The notes below the pieces were generated by a model, which saw nothing but the letters and a program-made list of their open reading frames with translations, was not told the DNA's origin and made no database searches. From positions 1 through 6,693 of the forward strand of contig JBBDQN010000024.1 in the NCBI GenBank assembly GCA_040905905.1: a stretch of 6,693 nt of DNA, read 5' to 3'. Both the position numbers and the translations under genes were made by a program. Positions 1 through 6,009 of the stretch are shown here, one piece after another. Positions within the stretch are counted from its first letter, which is position 1. Every line of letters begins with the position of its first letter. Source of the DNA: JAICND01 sp040905905. GTDB taxonomy: Bacteria > Actinomycetota > Acidimicrobiia > Spongiisociales > ZC4RG35.

Positions 1-614
1 TGGGTCATGACCTGGCGGTGAGCTGCAACGATGCCCGCCTTCCATCCGGGGACCCGCCCACCGGCCGGTGGCTGAATGGCGTCGGCCGGCAGGCCGCTAC
101 GAGCGAGTAGCCACGAGATCACGGAGTTCGAGTTCCACATTTCGCCCGCTTTCAGCTCATCTCGCCCCCACAACAAAGCTGGCACAGAGGGCACCAGGTT
201 GAGGATGCTCTGTGCTTGGAATGGATCGTTGCTCAAACGCTGCGGACTTGCGACCGCCTCGCCAACGTCCGGAATTACTCCGTCCCGCCAGCGGCGCACC
301 TCATATCTAAATAGCCGCAGACGGGCGATCCAGCGGCTGCCAACCGGGCCCTCAAGTACTACGCCACGAGATGCGATATCTGCGTCGGGACTCGGCCAGG
401 CGTTCTCGATGGTGAAGCAGCCTTCCGGCACTCGAACTTCGAGGGCGGTGTGGTAGAGATCGAGCGGCCGCCTCCGTTCGCGGCGGGCCTGGATGGCCTC
501 GTATACCCGCCCGTTCAGCCTTACAAAGCCGGCCCCGCCCGCTCCGAGGGGAATCCAGAACAGGTCGAGGCTGGCCTCGGCAGCCTCGTGGGCGAAACTC
601 GATGCGCCATCCAT
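1..614 (-). CDS. Conserved hypothetical protein, 3' end off the window
   Basis: An open frame on the minus strand runs without a stop from an ATG at 614-612 to the left edge, giving 204 residues; the C-terminus lies outside the window. I read it by hand. It begins MDGASSFAHEAAEASLDLFW and contains WIPLGAGG, a basic RRERRRPLDLYH stretch, EGPVGSRW, RYEVRRWRDG, LVPSVPALLWGRDEL, GEMWNSNSVISWLL and a Pro/Gly-rich PPAGGRVPGW near the visible end. The composition looks like a real soluble protein, and I recall a similar uncharacterised actinobacterial family; I cannot name a function. The start is chosen because an in-frame TGA lies about 70 bases upstream and no other ATG, GTG or TTG occurs between. 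There is no clear Shine-Dalgarno sequence before it, so it may be leaderless. The plus-strand open frames over this stretch are its shadows. No signal peptide or membrane segment is seen. Confidence 0.72.
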   Translation of the reverse strand, partial: MDGASSFAHEAAEASLDLFWIPLGAGGAGFVRLNGRVYEAIQARRERRRPLDLYHTALEVRVPEGCFTIENAWPSPDADIASRGVVLEGPVGSRWIARLRLFRYEVRRWRDGVIPDVGEAVASPQRLSNDPFQAQSILNLVPSVPALLWGRDELKAGEMWNSNSVISWLLARSGLPADAIQPPAGGRVPGWKAGIVAAHRQVMT

Positions 615-738
615 CGAAAAGAAGTCTGGCCTGGGTTCATCGAGGCCGCCTGTTCTGCTGAGCCAGCGCCCGTGTACTCATCAAATCGTCTGTATTTGTT
701 GGGCTGCCTGCTCGTCGAGGACATAGGGCCATCCTGTT

Positions 739-757
739 TCCGAACCGGTCCGAACGG
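739..757. repeat. Short tandem repeat TCCGAACCGG / TCCGAACGG
   Basis: Two near-identical units, TCCGAACCGG (739-748) and TCCGAACGG (749-757), sit side by side and together contain the palindrome ACCGGT. They lie about 125 bases upstream of the minus-strand gene starting at 614, in otherwise non-coding sequence (615-830). They could be an operator, but nothing else supports this. Confidence 0.3.
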
Positions 758-830
758 TCCCTCGACTGGTTCTTAAAGAGGACTGTGTCTCCACTTGGGT
801 TGAGAGTTTCATGGGTTCGCCAAGAAAGGG

Positions 831-862
831 GAGAGCCCCGGAGGGAGGACCCCGGGGCTCTC
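831..862 (-). terminator. Rho-independent terminator of the membrane-protein gene
   Basis: GAGAGCCCCGG (831-841) and CCGGGGCTCTC (852-862) form a perfect 11-bp GC-rich stem with a 10-base loop (842-851). It starts 14 bases beyond the stop codon at 877. On the minus strand the stem is followed by CCCCTTTCTTG, a weak and interrupted T tract. On the plus strand no T tract follows, so it is assigned to the minus-strand gene at 877-1413. Confidence 0.8.
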
Positions 863-876
863 GTACGATCTCGGTC

Positions 877-1413
877 TTAGGCGATTAGGGCTTTGCGCAG
901 AGAGAGGAAGGTCACTCCCGAGGCGATCATCGTGATTCCGGCCACCAGGGCGAAGGCTGACACTGCGTAGGCAAGCAGTCCGACGTTGAGGGCGGTGATC
1001 AGAGTGGTGGCGGTCACCCAGCTGGCCCGGGCGGCGTTGGCCACCATGATCGGTTCTCCATCGTCACCGATGATCGGATTGCCGGCTTCGTCGACCGAGG
1101 GGACCTGGCGTGGCATCTCCGAGTAGCGGAGGCCTTCAGTCGAGTCCAACTGGTGGTGCTCGATGATGTCGGCCTGGGCCCATATGCTGAGAGGGCCCCG
1201 CAACGGAACTTCCGGGAAGACGGCGTCGTCGGGGGTGGTGATGTTCTCAGAGGCGGCCTGGTTCCAGGTGTAAACCGCTCCGAAGACCCCTCCGGCGAAC
1301 GATCCGATCCCCACCACCAGGGTGAGAATTCCGACGATTGTCAGAAGGCGACGACGGGCCACACCGGTCCGCTCGATCGCCTTGGGGGCTTTTCTATCAA
1401 CTACTACTGCCAC
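877..1413 (-). CDS. Membrane protein with N- and C-terminal hydrophobic segments
   Basis: A 178-residue protein starting at GTG 1413-1411. The start is fixed by an excellent ribosome binding site, AAGGAGG, ending 8 bases upstream. A short basic N-terminus is followed by a first membrane segment at about residues 23-48 (LLTIVGILTLVVGIGSFAGG). A polar, acidic loop of about 80 residues follows (49-130), then a long hydrophobic stretch at about 132-170 that could be one or two helices, and a basic tail. The loop is probably extracytoplasmic. No catalytic motif is seen. I recall similar actinobacterial proteins carrying the misleading database label 'aromatic ring-opening dioxygenase LigA'; nothing here supports that enzyme activity. 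It is transcribed away from the multicopper oxidase gene and shares its 167-base control region with the DosR-like sites, so co-regulation is plausible. A clear terminator follows it. Function unknown. Confidence 0.85.
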   Translation of the reverse strand: MAVVVDRKAPKAIERTGVARRRLLTIVGILTLVVGIGSFAGGVFGAVYTWNQAASENITTPDDAVFPEVPLRGPLSIWAQADIIEHHQLDSTEGLRYSEMPRQVPSVDEAGNPIIGDDGEPIMVANAARASWVTATTLITALNVGLLAYAVSAFALVAGITMIASGVTFLSLRKALIA

Positions 1414-1421
1414 GGTGGTGT

Positions 1422-1428
1422 CCTCCTT
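1422..1428 (-). promoter_or_regulatory. Shine-Dalgarno site of the membrane-protein gene
   Basis: AAGGAGG on the minus strand, eight bases before GTG 1413. This near-perfect site decides the GTG start. Confidence 0.85.
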
Positions 1429-1460
1429 ACGAACACTGCTTCGAAAATGACAACCTCAGT

Positions 1461-1525
1461 GTCCCCAAACCGACCCACTCCCCGGTAGGGCCAAATAGGC
1501 CCAACCCACGGGACTAGTGGCCCTA
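1461..1525. promoter_or_regulatory. Cluster of DosR-like sites in a divergent promoter region
   Basis: The 167 bases between the divergent membrane-protein and oxidase genes hold several elements resembling the DosR/DevR box of mycobacteria (known consensus TTSGGGACTWWAGTCCCSAA, often found as GGGACTTNNGGCCCT). The best is GGGACTAGTGGCCCTA at 1510-1525 on the plus strand. An inverted, related element on the minus strand is GGGCCTATTTGGCCCTA (1486-1502), with one extra base of spacing. GTCCCCAA at 1461-1468 is TTGGGGAC, a good left half-site, on the minus strand. The elements TAGGGCC (1486-1492) and GGCCCTA (1519-1525) are inverted repeats of each other. The best box ends 55 bases before the oxidase start. 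Binding is inferred from sequence resemblance and from the nearby DosR-type genes; the right half of the best box departs from the strict consensus. No convincing -10 or -35 element could be assigned. Confidence 0.55.
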
Positions 1526-1580
1526 TCTCCGAGAGGCGCGGACCTGTCAGGTTGAGGGGTACGCGAACAAGGAATCAAAG

Positions 1581-2921
1581 TTGAGCGACTCGTCCAAGGT
1601 GTTTGACCGCATCACGGTGTTGGTTGCGGCCACCGGCGTACTGGTGATGGCCGCGATGTTCATCCTCGTAGCGCGAGGCCCTTCCGCGAGTGGCACCCGG
1701 ATCGATAGCACCGTGGCCGAGATTCAGCTCACGGAGTTCTCGATCTCGGGCGACCTGGCCGTTCCCGAAGGTGCGGTCTCGTTGCGCATCACCAACGCGG
1801 GCAACATCGCTCACAACCTCACACTTGTGGGCGGCCCCGGTACGCGGGATCTCAACGCCGGCGAGAGCGCCACGCTCAATCTGGGCGACATGACCGCCGG
1901 GCGGTATCAACTCATCTGCGCCGTCCCCGGCCACGAGTCGTCGGGTATGACGGCAACGTTGACGGTCGGCGATGCCTCGGCCACAGATCCCCACGCCGGA
2001 CATACAGCCACCGATTACGCGGCCATGGACATGGCGATGACCGAGAGCATCCTCGCTTTCCCAGCCTCGACCGAGGGCACGGGCAACCAGCTGATGGAGC
2101 CTGTCATCCTGGCTGATGGGGCCAAGCAATACGACGTGACCATCGCTATCACTCCCTGGGAGGTCGAGGCGGGTAGATTCGTCGAGGCCTGGACCTACAA
2201 CGGTCACGTCCCCGGGCCGGCCATCAGGGTCGATGACGGTGATCGGGTATCCGTCACATTTCACAACGAGCTGCCGATGGGGACCGACGTTCACTTTCAC
2301 GGGGTAAGGCTTGAGAACCAGATGGATGGAGTCGCTCCCCTGACTCAACCCCTGATCGAGCCAGGCCACAGCTTCACCTACACCTTTGTGGCGGTGGGGC
2401 CAGCGGTCTCGATGTACCACGCTCACCACCACGGTCAACTCCAGGTTCCCAACGGGTTGTTCGGCACCATCATCATCGGTGATACCCCGCTTCCGCTGGG
2501 CCGGACCGTTGGGGGTATCGAGGTTCCGGAGGATCTCGAAGTGGTGACCGAGATTCCGATGGTGCTCAACGACGCCGGCGTGATCGGATACTCGTTGAAC
2601 GGCAAGTCGTTCCCAGCCACGGAGCCGCTAGTTGTGGGGCTCGACGACTGGTTCGTAGTCCACTACTACAACGAGGGTCTTCAGATCCATCCCATGCATC
2701 TTCATGGGTTCCCCCAGGTGGTGTTTTCGAAGGACGGCTATCCCCTTGACCATCCCTACTGGGTCGACACGCTGAACGTGGCTCCCGGCGAGCGGTATTC
2801 GATTCTGGTGCACGCCGATGCGGCCGGCGCCTGGGTGTGGCATTGCCACATCCTCAACCATGTTGAGAGCAACGAAGGCATGTTCGGGATGGTCACAGCA
2901 GTGATTGTGGAGACCAAGTAA
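1581..2921 (+). CDS. Membrane-anchored multicopper oxidase with extra N-terminal cupredoxin domain
   Basis: A 446-residue protein starting at TTG 1581, with AAGGA at 1569-1573 seven bases upstream. Residues about 11-32 form an uncleaved-looking membrane anchor. Residues about 45-130 form a plastocyanin-like cupredoxin with a complete type-1 copper set: His78, Cys113, His118 and Met123 (the CAVPGHESSGM motif). A His/Met-rich linker (136-153) follows. The remainder is a two-domain laccase-like oxidase: HFH at 238-240, HAH at 280-282, HPMHLH at 370-375, and HCHILNH at 421-427 with axial Met434. All four trinuclear and type-1 copper motifs are present. The Cys is in the last domain only, which is the two-domain laccase arrangement rather than NirK, where domain 1 carries type-1 copper. 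It should oxidise a reductant and reduce O2 on the outer face; the natural substrate is unknown and nitrite reduction cannot be excluded. The fused cupredoxin may feed electrons. It is coupled to the next gene by TAATG, and a DosR-like box lies upstream. Confidence 0.88.
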   Translation: MSDSSKVFDRITVLVAATGVLVMAAMFILVARGPSASGTRIDSTVAEIQLTEFSISGDLAVPEGAVSLRITNAGNIAHNLTLVGGPGTRDLNAGESATLNLGDMTAGRYQLICAVPGHESSGMTATLTVGDASATDPHAGHTATDYAAMDMAMTESILAFPASTEGTGNQLMEPVILADGAKQYDVTIAITPWEVEAGRFVEAWTYNGHVPGPAIRVDDGDRVSVTFHNELPMGTDVHFHGVRLENQMDGVAPLTQPLIEPGHSFTYTFVAVGPAVSMYHAHHHGQLQVPNGLFGTIIIGDTPLPLGRTVGGIEVPEDLEVVTEIPMVLNDAGVIGYSLNGKSFPATEPLVVGLDDWFVVHYYNEGLQIHPMHLHGFPQVVFSKDGYPLDHPYWVDTLNVAPGERYSILVHADAAGAWVWHCHILNHVESNEGMFGMVTAVIVETK

Positions 2922-3472
2922 TGCTCGTCTACTACTTCGGGCACGTGAACGGAACCCTCGAGCAGGTCTCCACTGCCATCAGCGCAGCGGAGGGAGAGGT
3001 GTCGGTTTGGGCCAGGCTTGCCTACCGGAAGGGTGAGGAGTTGAGGACCCGCATCGACCCCGGGTCGTTCATCCCGGCCAAGGAAGTCGAGATCCTGTTG
3101 GGACAGCCGATGGGCCGATCGGGCTCGGTCATAATCCCGATGGATTGGAAGGCGACCGGGGTTGGGGTGCTGTTCCCGGTCATGAGCGCCGATCTGGTAT
3201 TGCAGCCGCTAGGGCCTGGCCTGGTCGAAGTCGTCTTTCGAGGGTCCTACGAACCGCCGCTGAAGGGATTGGGTCGCCTCCTCGATCGGGCGTTGCTGCA
3301 TCGTTTGGCCGAGGCAAGCGCCAAGGCGTTCCTCGATCAGTTGTGCAGGGCGGTCGAGGACTGGATCGCCTCAGATGGGCAGGAGAATCCGGAGGGTGGT
3401 TCCGTGGGCGGGACGGCTGTGGAGAGTGGTGTCGCCTCCAGCCTTCTCAGCTCGGCTCCGGATACTCGATAG
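2921..3472 (+). CDS. SRPBCC-like conserved hypothetical protein
   Basis: A 183-residue protein whose ATG overlaps the oxidase stop codon by one base (TAATG, 2919-2923), so the two are translationally coupled and in one operon. It starts MLVYYFGHVNGTLEQVSTAI. The body (about 1-148) alternates strand-like segments with a closing long helix (about 117-148, GLGRLLDRALLHRLAEASAK), the layout of an SRPBCC/START-like helix-grip fold. Motifs include VIIPMDWKATG (70-80), LFPVMSADLVLQPLG (84-98) and RGSYEPPLKG (107-116). Family assignment rests on this pattern and on a remembered actinobacterial family, not on a search. No signal peptide or membrane segment is seen, so it is probably cytoplasmic although its partner is an exported oxidase. 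The last 34 residues (about 150-183) are Gly/Ser-rich and low in hydrophobics. They are encoded opposite the kinase 3' end and are probably disordered. Ligand and role unknown. Confidence 0.75.
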   Translation: MLVYYFGHVNGTLEQVSTAISAAEGEVSVWARLAYRKGEELRTRIDPGSFIPAKEVEILLGQPMGRSGSVIIPMDWKATGVGVLFPVMSADLVLQPLGPGLVEVVFRGSYEPPLKGLGRLLDRALLHRLAEASAKAFLDQLCRAVEDWIASDGQENPEGGSVGGTAVESGVASSLLSSAPDTR

Positions 3473-4480
3473 TCCCAACCCGGACTCCACCGAAGCAGGG
3501 TCGAAGCCTTTCCCCCGATCGGTGATCGTCAGGATCAAGAAACCGGCTCCGCTGTTTGCTGCGATCTCAACAGTGGGGCTATTCGAGTGACGCAGCGCAT
3601 TGCTGGTTGCCTCACGGACGATCTGCGATGCAACATCAATCACATCGTTGGGGATCCGACCCAGGTCAGGACTGACATCGACCCGGGTTTGGACACCGTA
3701 AGGCTCAGCTAGTTGCTGAACCAGGCGGGTCAGCTCGGTGGCGAGGTCGCGGTCGTGCCACAGCGGCGGCTTCAGGTCGAAGATGAAGCGGCGGAGTTCG
3801 GTGATGGCAGAGTCCAGCCGTTCGACGGCCTCTTCCATGTCGTGGCGGTCGCGGGCGTCGTCCATCCTCGAGGCAAGCCCCTGGAGCACGAGCCCGACAG
3901 CGAAGAGATCCTGGATGATGGCGTCATGGAGGTCGCGGGCGATCCGCTCCCGGTCCTCCACCACTGCCAGACGCCGCAGCTTCTGCTGCAGCCTGACATT
4001 GGCGACCGCCGAACCGGCGATGGCCGCCAGTGCCTCGACCAGTCGTTCGTCGTCCTCGGTGAAGCCACCGGCCTTTTCGGTGAGGTAGAGGTTGCCAAAC
4101 ACGCGGTCGCCAGCCCTCACCGGCACGCCGAGGAAAGCGGTCATGGGAGGGTGGTTGGGTGGAAAGCCGCTCGAGTCGGGGTGGTCTTGGATGCGGTCGA
4201 GTCGGATGGTCTTCGCCTCGATGATGAGTGTGCCGAGGACCCCGCGGCCAGTAGGCAGTGGCCCGATGGCCTCCGCCACGTCGTCGGGGATCCCGACATG
4301 AATGAATTCGATGAGAGTGCCGTGCTCGCCGATGACCCCGAGGGCCCCATATTTCGCCCCGGTGGTTTCACGCGCCGTCTCCGCCGTCGCCGCGAGCAGC
4401 TCGGACAGATCAGCGGTGGCGGTGACATCGGCAGCACCTGCAACCAGTGCTGCCAGCCTCTTTGCGGTTACATCGGCCAG
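3371..4480 (-). CDS. DosS/DevS-type haem-GAF sensor histidine kinase (start uncertain)
   Basis: A cytoplasmic sensor kinase resembling DevS/DosT of Mycobacterium tuberculosis. One GAF domain (about 4420-4000) carries LPTGRGVLG, SSGFPPNHPPM and FLGVPVRAGDRVFGNLYLTEK. The His at 4153-4151 aligns with the proximal haem ligand His149 of DevS, and the Tyr at 4087-4085 with distal Tyr171. A HisKA_3 dimerisation helix follows, with RERIARDLHDAIIQ and the phosphoacceptor His at 3928-3926. The HATPase_c domain has the N-box Asn at 3601-3599, DRGKGFD, and the GLGLSS box at 3481-3464. M. tuberculosis DevS has two GAF domains; only one is seen here. No membrane segment. It should sense O2, NO, CO or redox state and phosphorylate the neighbouring regulators. 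The frame extends past 4543 but has no ATG, GTG or TTG between 4951 and 4279. The coordinate given is the first CTG, an arbitrary choice; a start near 4447 (CTG) or 4542 (ATG, different frame) is possible. The 3' end overlaps the SRPBCC-like gene by 102 bases. Confidence 0.85.
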   Translation of the reverse strand: MADVTAKRLAALVAGAADVTATADLSELLAATAETARETTGAKYGALGVIGEHGTLIEFIHVGIPDDVAEAIGPLPTGRGVLGTLIIEAKTIRLDRIQDHPDSSGFPPNHPPMTAFLGVPVRAGDRVFGNLYLTEKAGGFTEDDERLVEALAAIAGSAVANVRLQQKLRRLAVVEDRERIARDLHDAIIQDLFAVGLVLQGLASRMDDARDRHDMEEAVERLDSAITELRRFIFDLKPPLWHDRDLATELTRLVQQLAEPYGVQTRVDVSPDLGRIPNDVIDVASQIVREATSNALRHSNSPTVEIAANSGAGFLILTITDRGKGFDPASVESGLGLSSIRSRAEKAGGDTTLHSRPAHGTTLRILLPI

Positions 4481-4545
4481 ACCGAGAAGCGTAGTGAATA
4501 ATGGATCGCGGGCTTTGCCTGTATCGTCTGGAGGGTGAACATAGT

Positions 4546-5208
4546 ATGAGAATCCTGCTGGTCGACGACCACGAAATAGTCCGCAAGGGCCTCCGCTCCC
4601 TGCTCGATGCCGAGCCGGACCTCGAGGTGGTCGGGGAGGCCGGCAGTGCTGCCGAAGCCCTGCGTCGGGTCGGCTTCGACTCCCCCGACGTAGTGGTGCT
4701 CGACGTTCGCCTACCCGATGGATCCGGTGTCGTGGCTTGCCGTGATATTCGATCGGCCTTTCCCGACGTAAAGGTCCTGATGCTGACCTCCTTCGCCGAT
4801 GAAGAGGCGTTGATGTCGGCCATACTGGCCGGGGCTTCCGGCTACCTCCTGAAGCGAATCGACTCGGCAGCCTTGCTCGACAGCCTTCGGCGGATTGGTC
4901 GGGGGGAGTCCTTGATCGACCAGGAGATGGTGTCGAAGCTGTTCTCTGCACTCAGAGGCAGTAGCCGCTCCGCGGATCCGCTGCTCGACAAACTCTCCGA
5001 TCAGGAGCGCAAGGTCCTCGACCTGATCACCGAGGGAATGACCAACCGTCAGATCTCAGAAGAGATGTTTCTTGCGGAAAAGACCGTGAAGAACTACGTG
5101 TCGAATCTGCTTACGAAACTTGGGATGAGCCGGCGCAGCGAGGCGGCCGCTTACGCCGCTCGCGCTACTGCCCCCAAGCCCGATCTGGATCGCGAGGACT
5201 GGAGCTAG
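4546..5208 (+). CDS. DosR/DevR-type NarL-family response regulator
   Basis: A 220-residue two-domain regulator. The receiver domain (1-120) has the acidic pair Asp7/Asp8, phosphoacceptor Asp53 (VVLDVRLPDGSG), Thr81 and Lys103. A linker leads to a LuxR/NarL helix-turn-helix (about 148-205). Its recognition helix AEKTVKNYVSNLL has Lys179, Lys182 and Asn183, the same residues at the same numbers as the DNA-contacting set of M. tuberculosis DosR. LTSFADEEALMSAILAGASG also closely matches DosR. The ATG at 4546 is chosen because MRILLVDDHE starts the receiver fold exactly there and GGAGG lies upstream (4530-4534, 11-base spacing). An in-frame ATG at 4501 would add 15 unneeded residues. It is divergent from the kinase gene and shares a very short control region with it, so they are the likely cognate pair. 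It should bind DosR-like boxes when phosphorylated. Confidence 0.9.
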   Translation: MRILLVDDHEIVRKGLRSLLDAEPDLEVVGEAGSAAEALRRVGFDSPDVVVLDVRLPDGSGVVACRDIRSAFPDVKVLMLTSFADEEALMSAILAGASGYLLKRIDSAALLDSLRRIGRGESLIDQEMVSKLFSALRGSSRSADPLLDKLSDQERKVLDLITEGMTNRQISEEMFLAEKTVKNYVSNLLTKLGMSRRSEAAAYAARATAPKPDLDREDWS

Positions 5209-5241
5209 CGCCTCAGGAGACGGCGGCTGTCCTTCGGCGGG

Positions 5242-5266
5242 CCGGATCGCCGCGGCCGCGGTCCGG
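5242..5266. terminator. GC-rich hairpin between convergent regulator genes
   Basis: CCGGA (5242-5246) pairs with TCCGG (5262-5266) around the perfect 12-bp palindrome CCGCGGCCGCGG (5250-5261), with a three-base bulge. It fills most of the 72 bases between the two convergent regulator genes. No T tract follows on either strand, so a two-way intrinsic terminator is only a guess. Confidence 0.35.
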
Positions 5267-5280
5267 TGAGCTGGCATGGC

Positions 5281-6009
5281 TCAGCTTCGCGTGGGGCGAT
5301 TCCAGTCGGCCGGCGGGTACTCGTGATGGGCCTCAGTCTGGATCCGCACAAGGTGGGCCGCGGCTCCAGCGCGGTGCTTTATGCCCATCTTCATCAGGAG
5401 ATTGGAAACGTAGTTCTTGACTGTCTTTTCCGCCAGGTAGAGATCGTCTGCGATCTCCCGATTGGTCTTTCCTTCGGCGATCTGGGCCAGGATGATCCTT
5501 TCGCGTTCAGTGAGCCGGGCGAGCAGAGGATCTCTGGGCCTTTGGACCGATTCGGTGTCGGGTGCATTGTCAAATGCCAGGCCACCGCTGGCGACCCGGC
5601 GGATTACGGCCACCAGGTCGAAGTCGTGGACTCGCTTTAGGACAAAGCCGCGGGCGCCGGCCCGTCGAGCCTCGATCAGGGCCGCTTCGTCGGCGAAGGC
5701 GGTCAGGATCAACACATGCGAATTCGGGGATAGGGTTTGTATCTGGCGGCAGACTTCGATGCCAGAGCGGTCCGGCAGGTCAAGGTCGAGCACGACCACA
5801 TCTGGTTCCTCGAACCCGATCCGGCGAATCGCCTCCTCGGCGGTTGCGGCTTCACCGACCACATCGAGGTCCGGTTCGGCTTCTATCAGGGCCTTGAGGC
5901 CGCGGCGCACGAGTTCGTGGTCATCCACCAATACCAGCCTCACGGTGCGGTTTGTGGTTGCGTCGCCGGTCGTCGACACGGTCTTGGAGGGTTCAAGCTT
6001 TGTCGACAT
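5281..6009 (-). CDS. Second DosR-type NarL-family response regulator
   Basis: A 242-residue regulator. An N-terminal tail of about 22 residues rich in Thr/Ser (MSTKLEPSKTVSTTGDATTN) precedes the receiver domain. The receiver has Asp29/Asp30, phosphoacceptor Asp75 (VVLDLDLPDRSG), Thr103 and Lys125. The helix-turn-helix (about 165-222) has AEKTVKNYVSNLL at 193-205, identical to the first regulator over these 13 residues, so the two probably recognise the same or similar boxes. The ATG at 6009 has GGAG five bases upstream. The longer start at 6033 would only add an unstructured MAQERGAD. The start overlaps the CBS-protein stop by 17 bases (5993-6009), indicating translational coupling in one operon. 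All phosphotransfer residues are present. It could be a second output of the same kinase or answer a kinase encoded elsewhere. Confidence 0.9.
   Translation of the reverse strand: MSTKLEPSKTVSTTGDATTNRTVRLVLVDDHELVRRGLKALIEAEPDLDVVGEAATAEEAIRRIGFEEPDVVVLDLDLPDRSGIEVCRQIQTLSPNSHVLILTAFADEAALIEARRAGARGFVLKRVHDFDLVAVIRRVASGGLAFDNAPDTESVQRPRDPLLARLTERERIILAQIAEGKTNREIADDLYLAEKTVKNYVSNLLMKMGIKHRAGAAAHLVRIQTEAHHEYPPADWNRPTRS

Noticed and set aside
76..776. Plus-strand open frames of 126 and 108 codons, and a 67-codon minus-strand frame at 521-724
   Set aside because: They overlap a better minus-strand frame (1-614) with protein-like composition that continues off the left edge.
1575..2438. Minus-strand open frame of 287 codons
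   Set aside because: It lies opposite the oxidase gene, is rich in Arg/His/Gly with no recognisable motif, and the plus strand carries complete copper-site motifs.
1581..2921. Copper nitrite reductase (NirK) as the name for the oxidase
   Set aside because: The catalytic half has its type-1 Cys in the last domain (HCH motif) and no type-1 Cys in the first oxidase domain, which is the two-domain laccase pattern.
3713..4501. Plus-strand open frame of 262 codons
   Set aside because: It is the complement of the kinase gene, whose GAF, phosphoacceptor and ATP-binding motifs are all intact.
4481..4951. Long N-terminal extension of the kinase frame from GTG 4951
   Set aside because: Residues 1-136 are Arg/Pro/Ser-rich and lie opposite the DosR-type regulator coding sequence, which is clearly real.
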